Shown here piece after piece: positions 33,135-42,898 of a DNA stretch of 64,000 bases; positions within the stretch are counted from its first letter, which is position 1, and each line of letters begins with the position of its first letter. A model generated the notes under the pieces. The model worked only from the letters and a program-made list of their open reading frames with translations. It made no database searches and was not told the DNA's origin. The stretch lies in the NCBI GenBank assembly GCA_037355855.1, contig CM074764.1, forward strand, positions 3,224,001-3,288,000, given 5' to 3'. Both the position numbers and the translations under genes were made by a program. This DNA comes from Pseudo-nitzschia pungens. Lineage: Eukaryota > Bacillariophyta > Bacillariophyceae > Bacillariales > Bacillariaceae.

Positions 33135-33396
33135 GATCGATATCGATCGTCCGTCGAGTGGTGAATTGGCAACCAACTCAACCAAACAAAGCATCAAGCA
33201 ACTGAACAAATAGCAGAATCAAAGAGGCGAGGTCGCTGTTAGTATGTGTAGGTCCTGGGGTTGTGATTGGGGGTGTAAAAGGAAGCGAGATATCGCATGG
33301 TAAAGTTGTGTAGAAATCTACGCATTTTTAGTACTGGAACATCGGAACGTCGGACAAAATGCGCGATGCGCAAATTGTACATTTCTAGGGCAGTAA
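31327..33396 (-). mobile_element. Short non-autonomous LINE derivative (-) with 18-bp TSD
   Basis: The TSD ACATTTCTAGGGCAGTAA is at 31327-31344 and 33379-33396. The element (31345-33378) is in the opposite orientation to the 28620 copy and shows the same architecture: LINE 5' terminus at 33378, a (CTG)n run near 33105-33130, five ~150-bp monomers (about 32170-32840), 3' hairpins near 31405-31435 and an (ATT)n tail. It has no ORF1 or ORF2. Confidence 0.9.
32165..32845 (-). repeat. Five ~150-bp LINE-derivative monomers
   Basis: Hairpin cores such as CCATAAGCG AAAA CGCTTATGG occur at about 32790, 32630 and 32480, with weaker ones at about 32330 and 32175. They are separated by CAGCAGGGCAGTAGACTTGA and GACTTTGGGGCTTGGGTCAG. 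Same monomer as in the 28620-30423 copy. Confidence 0.88.
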
Positions 33397-34290
33397 AAGC
33401 TGACTTTGAGTCCCAATGAAAGGTAGATCAATACGACTAACCTAACTATTGTCTAAAGAGGCATAAGGAGTTTGTTAAGGAGAGTTTAACCTAAAAATAA
33501 TCATTTGAATTGGTTGAAAATTGATCCCAAGTGGAAACATTTTCGCTATTATTGCCCAGTATTACGAACCGGAGGTAGTAGTAATTACTACGTAATTTCG
33601 CAAAAAAATTGATTGTTCAGATTTCCCTTAGCCCCCAAATAATTTTGAGTCGTAGAGAATTTTTAAAATCAAAAGTGTTCCGCGCGTTTTTCTATTTCCG
33701 ATCACTCCTCTGGAACTAATCCGTACGTACGGAAGTTCATTACTACTACCATACCGTAACCTTGCTTGATGCTTACTCCTGGGTCTACGATGCTACCGTT
33801 CATTTTTTTAAAAAAAAGGATGAAGTACGTAAGGTAAAGATACAAGTAATGTTAACTAATTACTCCGCACTACTGATTTTATAACGCCAGTCCGAAAACA
33901 AGTACTACGTACCAGGTACGTCCCGTACTTGTGTACGAAGTAAGAGTTCTTTTAGAAGTATTGTACTGGTATGAACGGTACGAGTAAGGTACACCTGTAC
34001 CAGTACTTCTTACCTCGTTGTGTGAACTGTCTCAAATGAGCGCGCGAAAACCGTCTACGTTGCGTCTCCAATGCTTTCCATCATCATCATCATCATCATC
34101 ATCGTCGATGATTGTCTTCAAAATAAGTCTCTGCATCACCCATCACGGTGTTTCCACGACAAACCCAATTTGGTCAATCTTACTCCTAAACTAAGATTAC
34201 TCCAAGAACGACCTAGCCACAGACTCCTATTTCATTATTTGAACATTGACTGACACCACAATACAAACGCGTGGAAAACGTAGTACTATC
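33397..34290. other. Intergenic region upstream of cytochrome b5
   Basis: No coding signal. It is rich in GTAC words (33770-34015) and has an ATC/TCA microsatellite at about 34080-34106. The promoter of the b5 gene should lie in its right part; I see no diagnostic element. Confidence 0.5.
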
Positions 34291-34989
34291 ATGTGCAAGT
34301 CAGAAGAAACGAAGGAGCTCAAAGAATATTTCACCGACGAAGTGGCTAAGCACAACACCGAGGGTGATGTGTGGATGATCATCGGGAATGACAACAATGG
34401 TGCGTCTCACAAAAAATGATGGTTTTCATAGGAATGATTTGCAATATTTTATCTGTGTAGCACTAGTTCATGTGTGGGAGACAGCGGGATTCCATCATAC
34501 AGCTATATCCAGCCCAATCAGACCGTGATGAGATGGATGGATGCAAGAGTCATTGTGATGTACCCATGGAAAAGTTGCAAGATAAAGTGCAAATTCAGAG
34601 CCTCGATACAAAGAAGCATATGTAGAATATTGAACTTTTGTGCCTCGTTCTGAAAAATTGTTTCTCAATTTATTTTGCTCACAACTGCAGGAGGTCCGAA
34701 AGTTTACGATGTCACAAAGTATCTTGACGACCATCCTGGTGGATCCGAAGTACTGTTGGATGTAGCCGGTCAAAATGCCGACGAATTTTTTGAGGACATC
34801 GGCCATTCAACCGAAGCTCGAAAGGAACTCGCGAAGTATTTGATCGGAACGTACAAGATGACTGAGGCAGAAATTGAGGAATTGAGGGCGAAGACAGCTG
34901 AGGCGAAGAAAGGTTTTGGAACGTCAAACATGATTCTGATGTCTATTATTTTTGCTCTCATTGCGTTTGGGTGGAAATTTTTGAATTAG
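34291..34989 (+). CDS. CYB5: Cytochrome b5, tail-anchored
   Basis: Two exons, 34291-34399 and 34691-34989, with a 291-bp GT-AG intron, give 135 residues, normal for the family. The heme-binding core has [20 protein letters not shown] (first axial His in HPGG) and the second His in [12 protein letters not shown]. The C-terminus [19 protein letters not shown] is a hydrophobic tail anchor, consistent with the ER membrane. Cytochrome b5 passes electrons to fatty-acid desaturases and other oxidases; the particular partner is unknown. The ATG at 34291 fits because exon 1 supplies the family's opening segment ([19 protein letters not shown]). It is convergent with the P5C reductase gene, 251 bp apart. 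Confidence 0.93.
34400..34690 (+). other. Intron in cytochrome b5 gene
   Basis: Donor GTGCGT and acceptor CTGCAG. Splicing joins DNNG to GPKVYDV in phase 1. Confidence 0.88.
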
Positions 34990-35240
34990 CCTCATTATGA
35001 ATGAATGCGAATGGGTGGCAACCGAGCAGCGCAACACTTTCGTATGTGAAGTGTACTGCTTCTGTTTCAGTCTGTCTTTTTCAAAATATATTTTACTAGA
35101 ATTGCAATTTCTTTCCTGACTTTCGGAGTTGTACTGCGAAATTGCGACGAAAGGATTATATTACTCGTGATCAACATAAAAATTGCATTTTCATAGTGAT
35201 TCCGTAGTACATCATCGTCTCCGTGCCTACGGGAGCAATC

Positions 35241-36942
35241 TTACTCTTTTCTTTTCTCGTCAACATCCAATTCTACGTCATGATCGAATTTGTCAACCAT
35301 TTCGCCACTTGGAAGATTTGCGGTATTGATATCGTGATCCATGTAATGAACTTTTTGATCCAAATAATGAATTTCATGAGTTGTTGCTGTTGTTGTCGGT
35401 TTTTCTCCCATGTTGTAAACCATACGCGGTCCAACCGCTGAATTGTGCCCTCCCATTTCAAGGGACCGTCTATAGCAAGCCCATATGGCATCAGTCACCA
35501 ACGGCCTTAATCCGCCCTTTTCAAGTTCGTATATGGCAGAGGCAGTCGTTCCCGCTGGTGATGTTACTGAATTTCGCAAAATGGCAGGATGTTCACCAGT
35601 TTTCATAGCGTAAAGCGTAGACCCTTAAAGCAACAAAGCAGATATGGGGAACGGCCATTTCAGTTTTTGCAAAAAAATGTTGAGGGAAGTTGCAGAGACG
35701 AACCAATGAGCTTAGTGAAAGTAATCCTCAACCGAATTTACGGACCTAAAATAGTATGATGCACTAACGTGGTCGCGGTTTCTCTCGAGAATCCCATGTG
35801 AACTCCGGAATCAATCATTGCCTCCATGAGCATGAAAATGTCTGCAAGTTGGTAAATCGAAATCCAGGAGAAGGATTTTATTAATGCAGTGGGGACGGTA
35901 TAAAATCAAACTGAGAGAAAACTATCGGTATTCAACATTCAAACAGATTTCCGTCGACGATTTCCATTCATTGACAGTTTCCTCGTCTTGTGAAACTTCA
36001 ATACGAAACTTACAAGCAGGACCACTTCCGCTAATAGATGTGGACATATCAACGAATTTTTCATCGTCCACATAAATCGCTTTCCCGAATGTGTTAAGTA
36101 ATTTGGACACCGATTGCCGTTCACAACTCGTCAAATTTGGTGTGCAACACCACACTGTCATACCCTCCCCAATCATTGAAGGTGTATTTGGCATGCTACA
36201 GGAGAGCGATTGGAGACATGACAGAGGAAAATACAACTTATTGGTTTGAAACACAAAAGGAAGGGCATAAAAGAAACGATGTAGCCAGGTGCTGTCGTCG
36301 CGTTTATAATTTTCCTCATCAAACCACCCACCTTCTCACGATCTTGGCAACTCCCGAAGGTGCAAAATCCTTAACTGGTGTGCCCGCCAAGATGCTGAGT
36401 AACGTTGCATCCTCTCGCAACCTGAACCCTGAACAAGTGCTGTCAGTTCCAAGAGTTCCAGGTTGCGACGAAGGGAACTCTTTCCAAAAGGATTCGTTTA
36501 TATTTTGTGGTTTCACGGCAAGGACAATGCATTCAGCATCGTTTACAGCCTCGGCAATAGATTCCGACGCTTGAATACCAGGAAATTTAGATTTCATGTT
36601 TGCCATCGAGTTGGTTGATACATCGTATATGGAAATCTTCTCTGCCGCCTGATAACCATTAACAATGAGAGGATCGATCATGGCCTGGGCCATTTTCCCC
36701 GTCCCGATAAAGGTGATTTTGTCAAAGATGTTCTTCCCGGATTTCGTACCCGCATATGATGCCATCCATCTGAGTTTCCAACTGCCTTGTTGGTTTCTTC
36801 CAAACAGGAACGGTTGAGAGGTGATTGTACGGAACATGACTACAAGTACGAAGTAGCTGACAGAGATCAAGAATAGTACGAAGTAAGATCTTACTGAACA
36901 TCCGCGGATTTCTTTGTGGAGCGATAGAAGCAATCGGTCCAA
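35241..36942 (-). CDS. P5CR: Pyrroline-5-carboxylate reductase (four exons)
   Basis: Catalyses the last step of proline synthesis, NAD(P)H reduction of 1-pyrroline-5-carboxylate. Exons 36942-36332, 36195-36014, 35841-35746 and 35623-35241 join in frame (423 residues from the first ATG). Motifs: Rossmann FIGTGKMAQAM, LAVKPQN, IVRSMPNTPSMIGEG, GSGPAYIFMLMEAMIDSGVH, and the signature GEHPAILRNSVTSPAGTT. The family is normally ~270 residues. The extra length is an N-terminal stretch with a hydrophobic run (possible organelle signal or misplaced start) and a ~70-residue charged tail. A later ATG at 36768 (MASYAG) or an upstream ATG at 37009 joined by a small intron are alternative starts. The core call is very firm; the N-terminus is unsettled. 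Confidence 0.92.
35624..36331 (-). other. Three introns in P5C reductase gene
   Basis: Introns are 36196-36331, 35842-36013 and 35624-35745, all GT-AG. Each junction restores a conserved motif: IVR|SMPNTP, GSGPA|YIF and TIL|GSTLYAMKTGEHP. The listed span covers all three and the two exons between. Confidence 0.87.
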
Positions 36943-37099
36943 AAAGTTGCGTGGGGGGAGGTTCTGCAGTTGATTGTTGATTTACTTTTACGACGACACA
37001 CAGTGCCATCCAATCGAGCGAATCGTGACTGAAAGAATATTCCGCACGGGAATGACACTATTGAAGTGAAATTAGCATATCTTTAGTGCACATGTGAAG

Positions 37100-37307
37100 T
37101 GCCATACCCCAGGTCTACTAGTAGTGTTTACAATAGTACTGATATGCAAATTGTAATTGTGAGCTATTAGATCATTAGTGAGGTTATTGGAGGTGCTCTC
37201 TCGTGGAGCACTGAGCGATTGATTAGCGAGCCCTGCTGAGTCAGCTCATCGCTGATCTTGCTCTGATCCAAACCTTATCCTTATTAGGATTGGTTCGGTG
37301 CACGGCA
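37100..37307 (-). repeat. LTR of gypsy derivative B' (3' LTR, minus strand)
   Basis: 208 bp starting TGCCATACCCC and ending GTGCACGGCA; its complement (TGCCGTGCACCGAACC ... GGGGTATGGCA) matches the B-element LTRs at the ends and contains AAGGATAAGG. The adjacent CCATGGAGGCGTA (minus) matches the polypurine tract of element B (CCATGGAGGAGTA). The right partner LTR is not in the window. Confidence 0.8.
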
Positions 37308-37370
37308 TACGCCTCCATGGGAATGTCACTATTGGTTCAATTGTACCCCTTTCCAATAGTTACAGTCACA

Positions 37371-37634
37371 TTACTTGTGAGCTACTGGACTAGGGAGTAT
37401 CACTGTTGGACCATTCTTAGGATCCATACTGTTAGGAATTAAAAAAGAAGTCCTCACCCACCACACGGGAATGATGAGGTTGCAATCAGCCCATAGTTGG
37501 TTGAATAGGCTATGTCCATCTGCAGGGAGTGCTCTGTATCCTCCTCTGTAGAATGGAGAGAAGAGAGGAGTGGTTGTGTCAAACCTGTGGAGCTGGTACA
37601 ACTCGTAGTCTGTAGGAGTATTCCACATCCTTTG
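37371..37634 (-). pseudogene. 3' half of an ORF in B', split by element B
   Basis: Reads RMWNTPTDYELYQLHRFD onward and ends LPSPVAHK then stop at 37371. Removing element B (37635-49787) and one copy of its CTTTG TSD joins it in frame to the ORF that starts at 49957. The product would be ~140 residues. I do not recognise it; it is the only ORF of B' and has no protease, RT or integrase motif. Confidence 0.65.
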
Positions 37635-37828
37635 TGCCGTGCACCAGAATACAGTCATGAGTACACGCGGGACTGGATTAAGGATAAGGATAAAAGAAAA
37701 CAATCAGCGAGCCGATAGAATCGCCGATTCAGAGAGCTCTTGGACCTGTAGCAATAGACTAACCACTAGAGCTCACAATTTGCATATCACTACTACTTTC
37801 TAATCACTAGTAGACCCGGGGTATGGCA
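37635..37828 (+). repeat. 5' LTR of gypsy element B
   Basis: 194 bp, TG...CA ends, with GGATAAGGATAAAAG and a CGGCGAG-like hairpin (CAGCGAGCCGATAGAATCGCC). The leader that follows runs to the gag ATG. Confidence 0.92.
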
Positions 37829-38573
37829 TGATTTTAAAATCAAGCTGAGTGCTGACGACCATGAGCAGAGAGAGATCGATCGGCCAAGGCGCCGACGAGA
37901 CCGAAAAGACTGCCAGCAAATGGAGGCACAGAGAAGCAAAACAGGGAGAAGGATATCTGGTGTCTGCAGCACTAGGAAGACCGACCCCAGCAACTGTTAG
38001 CGCCCGAAGAGGGGAACAACAGCAGCAACAGAGACACCTAAGTACCTAAACAGGACCATGATCGACAACAGGAAATAATCGAAAAATTCGAAAATACAGA
38101 CTGAAAAAGTGACACATAAATCAGCAAGTGGACTAATTGGACCAACGCTGAGTGGATGGACAGACCGAAAAGGGTATGCCAACCAAAACCGAAATATACG
38201 GATATCCGGAAAGGTATACATTAAATACCCAAACACCACTAATCCCACGGGACAACAAGAAGTGGGACCGGCCCGGTGACGACTTAATAGAGAAGCAACG
38301 CCGGAGAACCACGGGAATCGAATCCCATGAAGTAGAAACAGAAACAACTCCGGGGAGCCACAGGATTCCCGTGAACTTAAGAGAGAAACAACTCCCACCA
38401 CTGAACAGACCAGGGGGAAAGATCAGTTATAACACGAGTTATCGCGAGAGCAGTAAAAATCCAGCAAAAAGAACTGGAAGAGCTGAGCAATCATTCTTGC
38501 TCAATTCCAACACAAGCAAACAGATATAACAAAATAGTGTAATTAAAATTAATAGAAAACTGATTAACCCACC

Positions 38574-38710
38574 ATGGCAACCAAAGGAACCAAACTGAAG
38601 CCCTTTAACATCACTCGGGAGGACTGGCCAGAAGACGCCACCACCGTAAAGATGAGTGTAGACAGCGAGAAGGGTGGAATCGCATTCAGCGACTACCTGA
38701 AAGTTCTCAA
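38574..38710 (+). pseudogene. Gag start of element B, interrupted by element A
   Basis: ATG in a good context (CCACCATGG). 137 nt match the gag start of B2 at 51843 (for example DWPEDATTVKMSVDSEK). The frame is cut inside codon 46 by element A at 38711 and resumes at 44349. Confidence 0.88.
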
Positions 38711-38980
38711 TGTTACACTCTAAGGTAGAAAATTGGAGTAGTATAAAAAGTGACTAATCGTTAACTCTTAACAGAGCATTTTAGTTTTCGTATGAACGTT
38801 TGAATGAACGTTTGCATGCACACGAGCGCGCCTTACTACTATTTGAATAACGGCGCACATGCATTGCTGGAGCGCCCGGCGTACAGTTTGAATATTTGTA
38901 TTCAAACGCCGGTCAGCTCGTATGTGGGATTCGGTTAATTATTTAATCGTGATTCATGCTTGCTACGCTAGCATGTCACA
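38711..38980 (-). repeat. 3' LTR of element A
   Basis: TGTTACACTCTAAGGTAGAA ... GCTAGCATGTCACA. 270 bp. About 99% identical by eye to 44074-44343. Confidence 0.95.
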
Positions 38981-39004
38981 TAGTGCCTCATGATTAGACG
39001 AATC

Positions 39005-40921
39005 TTACGAGGCCCAGTGAATAGCCGTCGACTCCGACTCCGGTTCTTTGTAAGGGGTTAGCTTCCGGATGTTCACTGTTTCTGCTACTGAAGGTGCTTT
39101 CTGAAGTTTAACTGTACCATTGTCATTCACTTGTATGATGCTGAAGGGGCCGGTTCTTCTAGGCTGTAGCTTGTCTGGATCCGGTTCCTGCAGCCACACC
39201 TTGTCATTGATTTGGAAGGCATGTTCTATCCTTTTGGCATTGTCCCGAAGCAGCGCTTTGTTAATTCCTTGCTGCCTAAGCTGTTTCAGTGCCAATAGAT
39301 TAGAGGTTAATGGCAGATCGATCATCATGTCCCTGTTGAAGACCAGGGAGCCTGGAGAGGCTTGTAGTGAGGTGCTGACTGCGCATCGAGAGGCATGCAT
39401 GCATGTTGCTAGGGCGTTGTCCATGAGCTGAGTGGCTCTGGCATTGGCTTGTGGAGGATTGACATGCACTAGGACTCGTAGGATATCAGCGACTGTGTGG
39501 TGGACGCGTTCACAGATAGCATTGGCTTGTGGATTCTTGACTGTGGTGGGGACCGATTGGATTCCATACTGCTGTAGGGTGAGTTGGAATTCAGCCCCTA
39601 AGAACTCACCACCATTGTCATGGATACATCTGTTTGGTCTAGGATATCTTGAGAGCCAGCAGTTCTTGAATTGATCAGAGACGTGCTGAGATGACTTGTC
39701 TCTGATCCGGATGATTTCCAGTAGGTTGGTAACTGGATCAATACAGGTGAGGGCCTTGAAGTTGTAGGTTTTGTTTTGAGCAGTGATCTTCCAAGGGCCT
39801 ATAAGATCAACGTGGACTTCATCGAAGGGCGATACCGGGGCTTCTTTGGGAGGAAGCTTCCCATATTTAGCTTGCCTGCTCTTGTATTGGATACAATCAT
39901 CAGGGCAAATGTAGGACTTGCATAAGTTGGACAGGTTGTCTGCGTAGAAGCGAGCTGAGATAGTCTTATATAGCCTGGTGGATCCACAATGACCCAACAG
40001 GAGATGGTACCACTTGATGGTATCATTCGTAAGAGAACTTGGTATGTAAATTCGCCAATTATCTGGATTGGATTGGTTGGCATAGCAAAGGATGTTATTG
40101 CCTTGTAATTCTTGATAGAAGAATGCTTTGGATTGAATCTTGAACTTGATAGTCGGATCCTTCTGCTGATGGAGGTATATCTTGTTATAGTTAACCGGAC
40201 ATTCCAGGTCTTGGTTGTTTGGTAGGTTGACCAGGCACTCATTGTTCAGCAAGCAGGAGTATAATTCCTGATCTGCGTCATTGCATAAGTGTTGGAATAG
40301 GTTTGGGAACTCTGCTAGGAACAGTTCTTCATCTTGCTTGGGGACTTCAAGTTTCAGAAAATCAATAAGAGTGCCCTTATTAAGGGCTTCTTTCTTCCCC
40401 ACAGTAGGTGGATCCATCCGGGGGAGTCTGGAGAAGGCATCAGCAAGAACATTCTTCTTGCCTTCAATATAGGTGAGGTTGACACCGAATTCTTCAAGGA
40501 ACAATCTCCACCGGAGGACTCGTTGGACTGAGAGTGTTCTGAAGGTAAGATTTTTATGGTCAGTGTATACATTGATGACTCCACCGAGGAGCATTTTTCG
40601 GTACTCTTTGCAACAGAGTACAATTGCTAGGAGTTCTTTCTCCGTAGTAGTATAATTCTTTTGGGCATCAGATAGTTTCTTGGACCAGTATGCAATAGGC
40701 TTGCCATCTTGTAGGATGGCAGCACCTAGTTGTAGGTCGGAGGCATCAGTATACAGTTCAAAGGGCTTGTTAAGGTCTGGATAGGTGTTCAGCGCATCTG
40801 CTGCTACCATGGCTTTCATTTCGCGGAAGGCTTTATCTTGAGCAGGGCCCCAAGTAAAAGTTGAAGGAGCTTTGCGTTGTTTGCCTTTGATGGCAGCTGT
40901 TTGGGGATTTTTCTTGGGAGT
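39005..40921 (-). CDS. Element A pol, second part: RNase H and integrase
   Basis: The frame continues directly from the first pol part after an in-frame TGA at 40924-40922. RNase H: ELYTDASDLQLGAAI, NYTTTEKELLAIV, VYTDHKNL. Integrase: His-containing WYHLLLGHCG with CPDDC (HHCC zinc-binding region), then the D,D35E core with VDLIGPW, HDNGGEF and NAICERVHHT. The C-terminal part ends before the 3' LTR. An ATG at 40819 could allow separate starting, but a polyprotein is normal for the family. Confidence 0.88.
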   Translation of the reverse strand, partial: TPKKNPQTAAIKGKQRKAPSTFTWGPAQDKAFREMKAMVAADALNTYPDLNKPFELYTDASDLQLGAAILQDGKPIAYWSKKLSDAQKNYTTTEKELLAIVLCCKEYRKMLLGGVINVYTDHKNLTFRTLSVQRVLRWRLFLEEFGVNLTYIEGKKNVLADAFSRLPRMDPPTVGKKEALNKGTLIDFLKLEVPKQDEELFLAEFPNLFQHLCNDADQELYSCLLNNECLVNLPNNQDLECPVNYNKIYLHQQKDPTIKFKIQSKAFFYQELQGNNILCYANQSNPDNWRIYIPSSLTNDTIKWYHLLLGHCGSTRLYKTISARFYADNLSNLCKSYICPDDCIQYKSRQAKYGKLPPKEAPVSPFDEVHVDLIGPWKITAQNKTYNFKALTCIDPVTNLLEIIRIRDKSSQHVSDQFKNCWLSRYPRPNRCIHDNGGEFLGAEFQLTLQQYGIQSVPTTVKNPQANAICERVHHTVADILRVLVHVNPPQANARATQLMDNALATCMHASRCAVSTSLQASPGSLVFNRDMMIDLPLTSNLLALKQLRQQGINKALLRDNAKRIEHAFQINDKVWLQEPDPDKLQPRRTGPFSIIQVNDNGTVKLQKAPSVAETVNIRKLTPYKEPESESTAIHWAS

Positions 40922-42898
40922 TCAGGTTATATCAAAGAGAGGAGCTAGGACATGGGATCTGCGAGGCCACATATCTCTGTAGTATCCTACTGCTCCTAGG
41001 AAGGACTTGACTTGGGTCACAGTTCTTGGTCGATCCATATGGAGAATGGCTTCAATCTTCTTTCTCCAAGGCTTAACTGCAGTAGGAGTCATCCAATAGC
41101 CTAGGAAATCAGTCTCTTGTACAGCCCAATCACACTTGAGGGGGTTGCATTTGAGCCCATTTTGGTTAAGCCGGTCTAGGATTTTGTCGATAGTCTTCAT
41201 GTGGAGGTCAAAGGATCCATTGGTCCAGACGCCTATATCATCAATATAAACAGTACAGTCGGTGTCTTGTAGGATATCTTCCATTAGTTGTTGAGCAACA
41301 TCTGGAGAGACTTTGACACCCATGGGGAGTCTCTGATACTCATAGCAACCATATGGCGTCACGATGGTACAGAGCTTCTTGCTTGCATCATCCAGTTCAA
41401 AGCAGTAGTATTGCATGGACAAGTCAATCTTGGTGAAGTGAGTGTACTTGCCTCGCTTGTTCATGATATCCTGTATCCGGGGGATTGGATAAGGACGTCT
41501 TTCAAGGAGTTCATTCAGTTCCCTAAAGTCTGATACCCATCGTACCCTGTTATCTTTCTTGGGTACTATGAAGGTTGGAAATGCCCATTCGGCCGGTCCA
41601 GTGCAACGCTTGAGGACTCCATCATTACAAAGATTCTGGAGCTCCCTTTTGAATAGGTCTTCTCTTTTGTATGCGACTGGGTAAGGCTTCTTGTGTATAG
41701 GCTTGGATCCTGGCTTTAGTCTTAGGGATATCTTCTTGTGTGGATACTTGCCAAGTTCTCCATTGAAGACGTTTGGATACTTGTTTAGTATTGCTTGGAA
41801 CTGCTGCTGTTCGGTCTTGGACATGTGGGACTGTTGCTGTGCGACTGTCGATGGATCTGTTTCTTGGTAGGCTCTGTCTAAGATAATCTTGGACTTGTAT
41901 GGATTGGCGAAGGAGGGATCATCAGCAAAGAGTTCGGCGTCTTCTAGTTCTTCCATGAGCATGGTGTAGTCTGACTCGTGGTATAAGGAGGTATCCTTCA
42001 TGGGAATAGTTCTATCCATCCATTGTATGGCGCCTTCTTTGAATAGGAGATTGATCTGTGCCAGGTGGAGGAAGTCTCTGCCTAGTATAAGATCATATCT
42101 GCAGCCGGGGGAATGGAAGAGTCTTGCCTCTTGTAGGTCGATAGTGTAATTGCCAAACTCTTGTAGCTTGATGTTCTTCATGATGATATATTCTGTAGTA
42201 TCGAAGCTGCCATTGGCTGTAGTAGTTAGGACTTGGTGCTTGCTTCGTAGTGGCATTGTGCCAAATGGTAGTGCTCTTTTGTTGATTAGAGTTCCGGAGG
42301 ATCCACTATCTAGTAGCGCTAGTAGTGGTCTTGCCTTTAGGGGAATGCCTTGTATGAACTGTATATTGGTTAGTAGAATAGGAGCCACGTTGCTCTTATT
42401 CGTTGTAGATTCTGCTGTATTTTTGGTTGTATTTCCAGCAGTCGACAGTAGCTTTAAATAATTTTGCTCCAACGCACCTCCTTTGGTGTAGTCTTTGGAG
42501 CTTCCGGGATTGCAATAGAGATTGTTTGCTGTACCGGTAGACCAGTTTCTTGCCAGGGACAAGGTTGATCCATTTGTTGCTGCTGCTGTCTTATTTGGAT
42601 CGATCGCGTTGATCGATATTGCGTCTGTACCCTTGGATCGATTCGGATCCATGTTCGATATATCCTGTAGGATGTTTCGAACGATTGTTTTTGCTGCGTC
42701 AGCAGGCTTTGCTAAGCTTTCAACAGGAATACTCCATCCTGTAGGTTCCTTCCCCTCTTTATCTGGGAGATCTCCTCCATGCGTCATCCCAGACAGCAGG
42801 GCTGTGCTGGCATCCAGTTCCTGGGGAGCTGGAGGCAAGGTGATTGCTGGTTTCGAGGAAGCCCGGGGCTTCTTCGAAGGCTTGGAGCCTTCGTGGAG
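40922..42898 (-). CDS. Element A pol, first part: protease and reverse transcriptase
   Basis: Open from the codon after the gag TGA (42901-42899) to a TGA at 40924-40922. There is no ATG at its head; the first plausible residues read LHEGSKPSKKPRASS. The aspartic protease motif is LLALLDSGSSGTLI. Reverse transcriptase: YPIPRIQDIM, FTKIDLSMQYY, LPMGVKVSPD and the catalytic YIDDIGVW. Expression as a Gag-Pol fusion by UGA readthrough is inferred from the shared frame and the lack of a start. Confidence 0.88.
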   Translation of the reverse strand, partial: LHEGSKPSKKPRASSKPAITLPPAPQELDASTALLSGMTHGGDLPDKEGKEPTGWSIPVESLAKPADAAKTIVRNILQDISNMDPNRSKGTDAISINAIDPNKTAAATNGSTLSLARNWSTGTANNLYCNPGSSKDYTKGGALEQNYLKLLSTAGNTTKNTAESTTNKSNVAPILLTNIQFIQGIPLKARPLLALLDSGSSGTLINKRALPFGTMPLRSKHQVLTTTANGSFDTTEYIIMKNIKLQEFGNYTIDLQEARLFHSPGCRYDLILGRDFLHLAQINLLFKEGAIQWMDRTIPMKDTSLYHESDYTMLMEELEDAELFADDPSFANPYKSKIILDRAYQETDPSTVAQQQSHMSKTEQQQFQAILNKYPNVFNGELGKYPHKKISLRLKPGSKPIHKKPYPVAYKREDLFKRELQNLCNDGVLKRCTGPAEWAFPTFIVPKKDNRVRWVSDFRELNELLERRPYPIPRIQDIMNKRGKYTHFTKIDLSMQYYCFELDDASKKLCTIVTPYGCYEYQRLPMGVKVSPDVAQQLMEDILQDTDCTVYIDDIGVWTNGSFDLHMKTIDKILDRLNQNGLKCNPLKCDWAVQETDFLGYWMTPTAVKPWRKKIEAILHMDRPRTVTQVKSFLGAVGYYRDMWPRRSHVLAPLFDIT

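Noticed and set aside
34675..34989. ATG-like start at 34675 for cytochrome b5
   Set aside because: It lies in the intron; the spliced start at 34291 supplies the missing b5 N-terminal segment.
36137..36574. Plus-strand 145-codon ORF
   Set aside because: Antisense shadow of P5C reductase exons 1 and 2.
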